A stretch of 17,414 nucleotides of DNA from Akkermansiaceae bacterium (lineage in GTDB: Bacteria; Verrucomicrobiota; Verrucomicrobiia; Verrucomicrobiales; Akkermansiaceae). Made by a program: the position numbers and the translations under genes. The DNA lies in the NCBI GenBank assembly GCA_018676385.1, contig JABHEX010000057.1:1-17414 (forward strand), in the 5' to 3' direction. The notes beneath the pieces are model-generated. The model was not told where the DNA came from. It worked only from the letters and a program-made list of their open reading frames with translations, and did no database searches. Shown in pieces: positions 15,260 to 17,414 of the stretch. How positions within the stretch are numbered: position 1 is the first letter of the stretch; every line of letters starts with the position of its first letter.

Positions 15260-16636
15260 TTATTTGAGCACCGCCGTTCCATAGAGCGAAAAGCCCGTAG
15301 TTTCTTCAATTAGCACGTCAAATATCTCACCACTCATTCGGTCATGATCACCTTCAAAAATGACAATCTTGTTTTGCGGCGTGCGCCCCATCAAACGAGA
15401 ATTATTTGTCTTGGAATACCCAGTACAGAGCACTTGTTGCCGCGTTCCGACAAGTGCTTTATTTTTTCTTACCGCAAGTTCATTCACCACTGCGAGTAAC
15501 GCTTGGTTACGCTCCTCTTTAACACGTTCAGGAAGTTGCCCTTCCATTTCAGCAGCAGGCGTGTTTCGGCGTTTTGAGTAACGGAACACAAACGCATTAT
15601 CGAACTCTAATTCTTTGACTGTATCAATCGTCGCCTTAAAATCGTCCTCCGTCTCACCTGGAAATCCAACAATAATGTCTGTGGTGATCGCTAGATCTGG
15701 GCGAGCCTGTTTCATGTTGCGACAAATCTCAACAAACTTGGCGTGCTTGTATGGACGACGCATCTTTTTTAGAATGGCGTCAGATCCTGACTGCATAGGA
15801 AAATGAATATGACTGCAAAGTTTTGGTAAATAGGTGAAGGCATCCACGAGATCCGCGCGGTAACCAATCGGGTGCGGCGAAGTGAAGCGGATACGCTCCA
15901 AGCCATCGATCTCATGCACCGCTTCAAGCAGCTGCACGAACGGACTTTTTCCGTCGACCTTTTCAAACTCGGTACGTCCATAGAGGTTAACTATCTGCCC
16001 TAATAAGGTGACTTCCTTTACCCCCTTGGTAACGAGTTTTTTGCATTCTTCAACGATATCTAGTATCGGACGGCCGCGCTCTTTTCCTCGCGTATCAGGG
16101 ACAATACAGAACGAACAGCGCATGTTGCAACCCTGCATAATAGAAACAAAAGCAGTTGTTTGGTTCTCTTGCGTAATATGGTCGCGGATTGTGTTCTGTG
16201 AGTCTTTCTCCTCAGCAGTATCACAGACACTCTCCCCCGATAGAGACAAAGAGGGGTCATCCATCCGCATTTCCATGCGCTTACTTAAAATGTTATCTAC
16301 ATATTCAAAAACCTTATGGTATTTCTGCGTTCCCACTACGACATCAAGGTGTGCAATATTCTTTAGTAGCTCTTGTCCCCGGCTCTGCGCCATGCAGCCC
16401 ATGTAACCGAAGACGACATGCGGTTTCCGCCTCCGGTGCCTCCCCATAATACCCATTTTGCCAAGCGCCTTCTGCTCCGCCTGATCACGCACACTACAGG
16501 TGTTTACAAGGATGGCATCTGCATCCTTTTCCTCCGGAGTAACCGTATACCCACCCTCCACAAACATCTGAGCAACCTGCTCAGAGTCGCGTTCGTTCAT
16601 CTGTCATCCGTATGTCTTAATAAATACCTTCGGCAT
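15260..16636 (-). CDS. miaB: tRNA-2-methylthio-N6-dimethylallyladenosine synthase MiaB, selenocysteine-containing
   Basis: Radical SAM methylthiotransferase that converts i6A37 to ms2i6A37 in tRNAs reading UNN codons. An ATG at 16600 opens an uninterrupted 446-residue frame, but MiaB homologues begin about 12 residues earlier. Upstream in frame lies MPKVFIKTYG (ATG 16636), then UGA, then QMNERDSEQVA, which is exactly the MiaB N-terminus with UGA in place of the first conserved Cys. A TAA five codons before ATG 16636 fixes that start. With selenocysteine at 11, the other auxiliary-cluster ligands Cys47 (NTCSVR) and Cys81 (GYMGCMAQ) are present. So are the radical SAM triad Cys170/174/177 (GCNMRCSFC) and the C-terminal TRAM domain (about 390-455). 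The linker near 117-155 is acidic and longer than usual. The alternatives, pseudogene or sequencing error, are weakened by the intact frame and the hairpin after the UGA. Length with the upstream part: 458 residues. Confidence 0.85.
16560..16596 (-). promoter_or_regulatory. Candidate bacterial SECIS element
   Basis: On the minus strand CTGAGCA (16584-16578) and TGCTCAG (16574-16568) form a perfect 7-bp stem around the loop GGU (16577-16575). A lower stem ACGAAC (16596-16591) / GTTTGT (16565-16560), with one G-U, encloses it through a 6/2 internal loop. The loop G is 26 nt after the UGA, inside the roughly 16-37 nt range known for bacterial SECIS, and loops with G at the first positions are the rule. 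The apical GCAGGU also resembles that of E. coli fdhF. The hairpin lies in the coding sequence of S-E-Q-V-A-Q, conserved residues that partly restrict the bases. Confidence 0.72.
16604..16606 (-). other. In-frame UGA codon read as selenocysteine (Sec11 of MiaB)
   Basis: The minus-strand codons run GGA-TGA-CAG-ATG, giving G-U-Q-M. MiaB proteins have GCQMN(E/V)xDS here. The third codon base is the only change from TGC. UGA serves as the normal stop of pckG, rnpA, walJ and the GNAT gene in this window, so a genome-wide reassignment is unlikely. Confidence 0.78.
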
Positions 16637-16766
16637 CAGGCAGCAGATTTAAAAGGAAAGATGTAAGAATCAAGACTTTATCCGAGCCAACAGACTGCCA
16701 GATCCTATCTCGTAGAGCAGAAAAGAGTATTAAGATTGATGATTGCTCAATTTTAGATAGCCCTCT

Positions 16767-17363
16767 ATGTTAAACATTATGATAAATTCAATTCTCCTTT
16801 TATTTAGCATGTCTGTGTGTGTCATCGCTCAGGGAAAAGAAGCTGGGAAAGAATGGAAAATTAATCTCACTCCCAATGATGAAAACATCAGCGATGCAGC
16901 CAACTTGTTCATACAAAATACTGCATCATTAGATGAACTCAGTAATAAAGAGAAAGCCGTATTAAAACGCCTCAAGGACCTAGTATCAGGTAATCCCGCC
17001 AAACTTGTGCCCAAGAACCTCCTTAAACTAAAAAAAGTTCGCTCAATACAAATCACAAAACACGGTGTGTTTAACTATCCGTATTTCAATTGTTGGTTTA
17101 AACAAACAGATGAAGGTGTTATTTTTAAGAAAACGAGTGGCTCACAACGCAAAAACGGTAGTATTTTTCAGGATAAGGATACAACGCTGGTCTTTCTTGG
17201 TGCATGGAGCGTCAATGACGACGCCACGCTGACATACAGTGGGTTCAAAGGCCTCAATGATACGTCTCGAGATTCAGCCGGCTTGATCATTAAGCGGGGT
17301 AATAGCTTTCTCTCCATTTTCCCCAAAAAAGAAAACACCTTCGAAATTTACGAATTCAAGTAA
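16767..17363 (+). CDS. Secreted DUF4893-like protein
   Basis: A 198-residue protein with a signal peptide (about 1-22, IMINSILLLFSMSVCVIAQ), so likely periplasmic or surface-exposed. An N-terminal helical part (WKINLTPNDENISDAANLFIQNTASLDELSNKEKAVLKRLKDLVSG) is followed by a beta-rich half: VRSIQITKHGVFNYPYFNCWFKQTDEGVIFKKTSGSQRKNGSIFQDKDTTLVFLGAWSV...LTYSG...SAGLIIKRGNSFLSIFPKKENTFEIYEF. The order 'F-x-C ... K(T)SGSQRxxGxI ... FLG ... Y ... G ... P ... E(F/L)' fits DUF4893 as I recall it. Role unknown; no catalytic motif seen. ATG 16767 (or 16779, both upstream of the signal core). The 16637-16766 gap is the divergent control region with miaB. After it, 17364-17414 shows nothing. Confidence 0.7.
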   Translation: MLNIMINSILLLFSMSVCVIAQGKEAGKEWKINLTPNDENISDAANLFIQNTASLDELSNKEKAVLKRLKDLVSGNPAKLVPKNLLKLKKVRSIQITKHGVFNYPYFNCWFKQTDEGVIFKKTSGSQRKNGSIFQDKDTTLVFLGAWSVNDDATLTYSGFKGLNDTSRDSAGLIIKRGNSFLSIFPKKENTFEIYEFK

Positions 17364-17414
17364 GCTTGATGCAGTTCACGCTTGCTCAGAGACGATGATT
17401 ACCGAATGCTCAGC

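Noticed and set aside
16598..16600. ATG at 16600 as the only true start of miaB
   Set aside because: It would remove the KTYG-x-Q segment present in MiaB proteins, while the missing residues are coded exactly in frame upstream with a single UGA.
16604..16606. Genome-wide UGA reassignment (for example to Trp or Cys)
   Set aside because: UGA ends pckG, rnpA, walJ and the GNAT gene at the expected family lengths, and the Cys codons TGC/TGT are used normally elsewhere in miaB.
16601..16636. Frameshift or pseudogene at the miaB 5' end
   Set aside because: There is no insertion or deletion; ten upstream codons and all downstream codons fit the family in one frame. A point mutation to TGA cannot be excluded from sequence alone but is less likely given the SECIS-like hairpin.

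Overview
The window looks like chromosomal DNA of a free-living, probably aquatic member of the Verrucomicrobiota or a near relative. This is an inference from content: two Cys-type sulfatases, a GTP-type PEP carboxykinase, a zinc-ribbon topoisomerase III with a Lys/Ala-rich tail, an LpxR-type outer-membrane lipid A deacylase, a small membrane protein with the 'NPYEPP' N-terminus, and mostly weak Shine-Dalgarno sequences. There is no mobile element, CRISPR array, tRNA or rRNA. Genes are closely packed on both strands.

Layout: (1) 1-1733, 3' part of topB (+). (2) 1839-3680, pckG (+), followed by a clear terminator. (3) 3867-4295, a small secreted DUF4174 protein (+). (4) 4451-7400, the conserved minus-strand cluster rpmH - rnpA - yidD - yidC (ribosomal protein L34, RNase P protein, and the membrane insertase with its helper). 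It has terminators after yidC and, notably, between rpmH and rnpA. (5) 7629-8965, convergent GNAT acetyltransferase (+) and WalJ/YycJ-like metallo-hydrolase (-). (6) 9077-10893, a membrane-anchored coiled-coil protein and an LpxR-like protein (+). (7) 11103-14602, two secreted sulfatases (+) around a small two-helix membrane protein (-). (8) 14618-16636, a polytopic membrane protein and miaB (-). (9) 16767-17363, a secreted DUF4893-like protein (+).

The main discovery is in miaB. The apparent ORF starts at MNERDSEQ (16600), but the true MiaB N-terminus lies upstream in the same frame: MPKVFIKTYG, then an in-frame UGA at 16604-16606, then QMNERDSEQ. The UGA sits exactly where MiaB has its first conserved Cys, a ligand of the auxiliary [4Fe-4S] cluster. 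Twenty-six nucleotides after the UGA is the GGU apical loop of a perfect 7-bp hairpin with a second 6-bp stem below it. Its position and form match a bacterial SECIS element. UGA is an ordinary stop in at least four other genes here, so the code is not simply reassigned. The best reading is a selenocysteine-containing MiaB, the tRNA methylthiotransferase that makes ms2i6A37. The selenocysteine machinery itself (selA, selB, selC, selD) is not in the window and is the key test.
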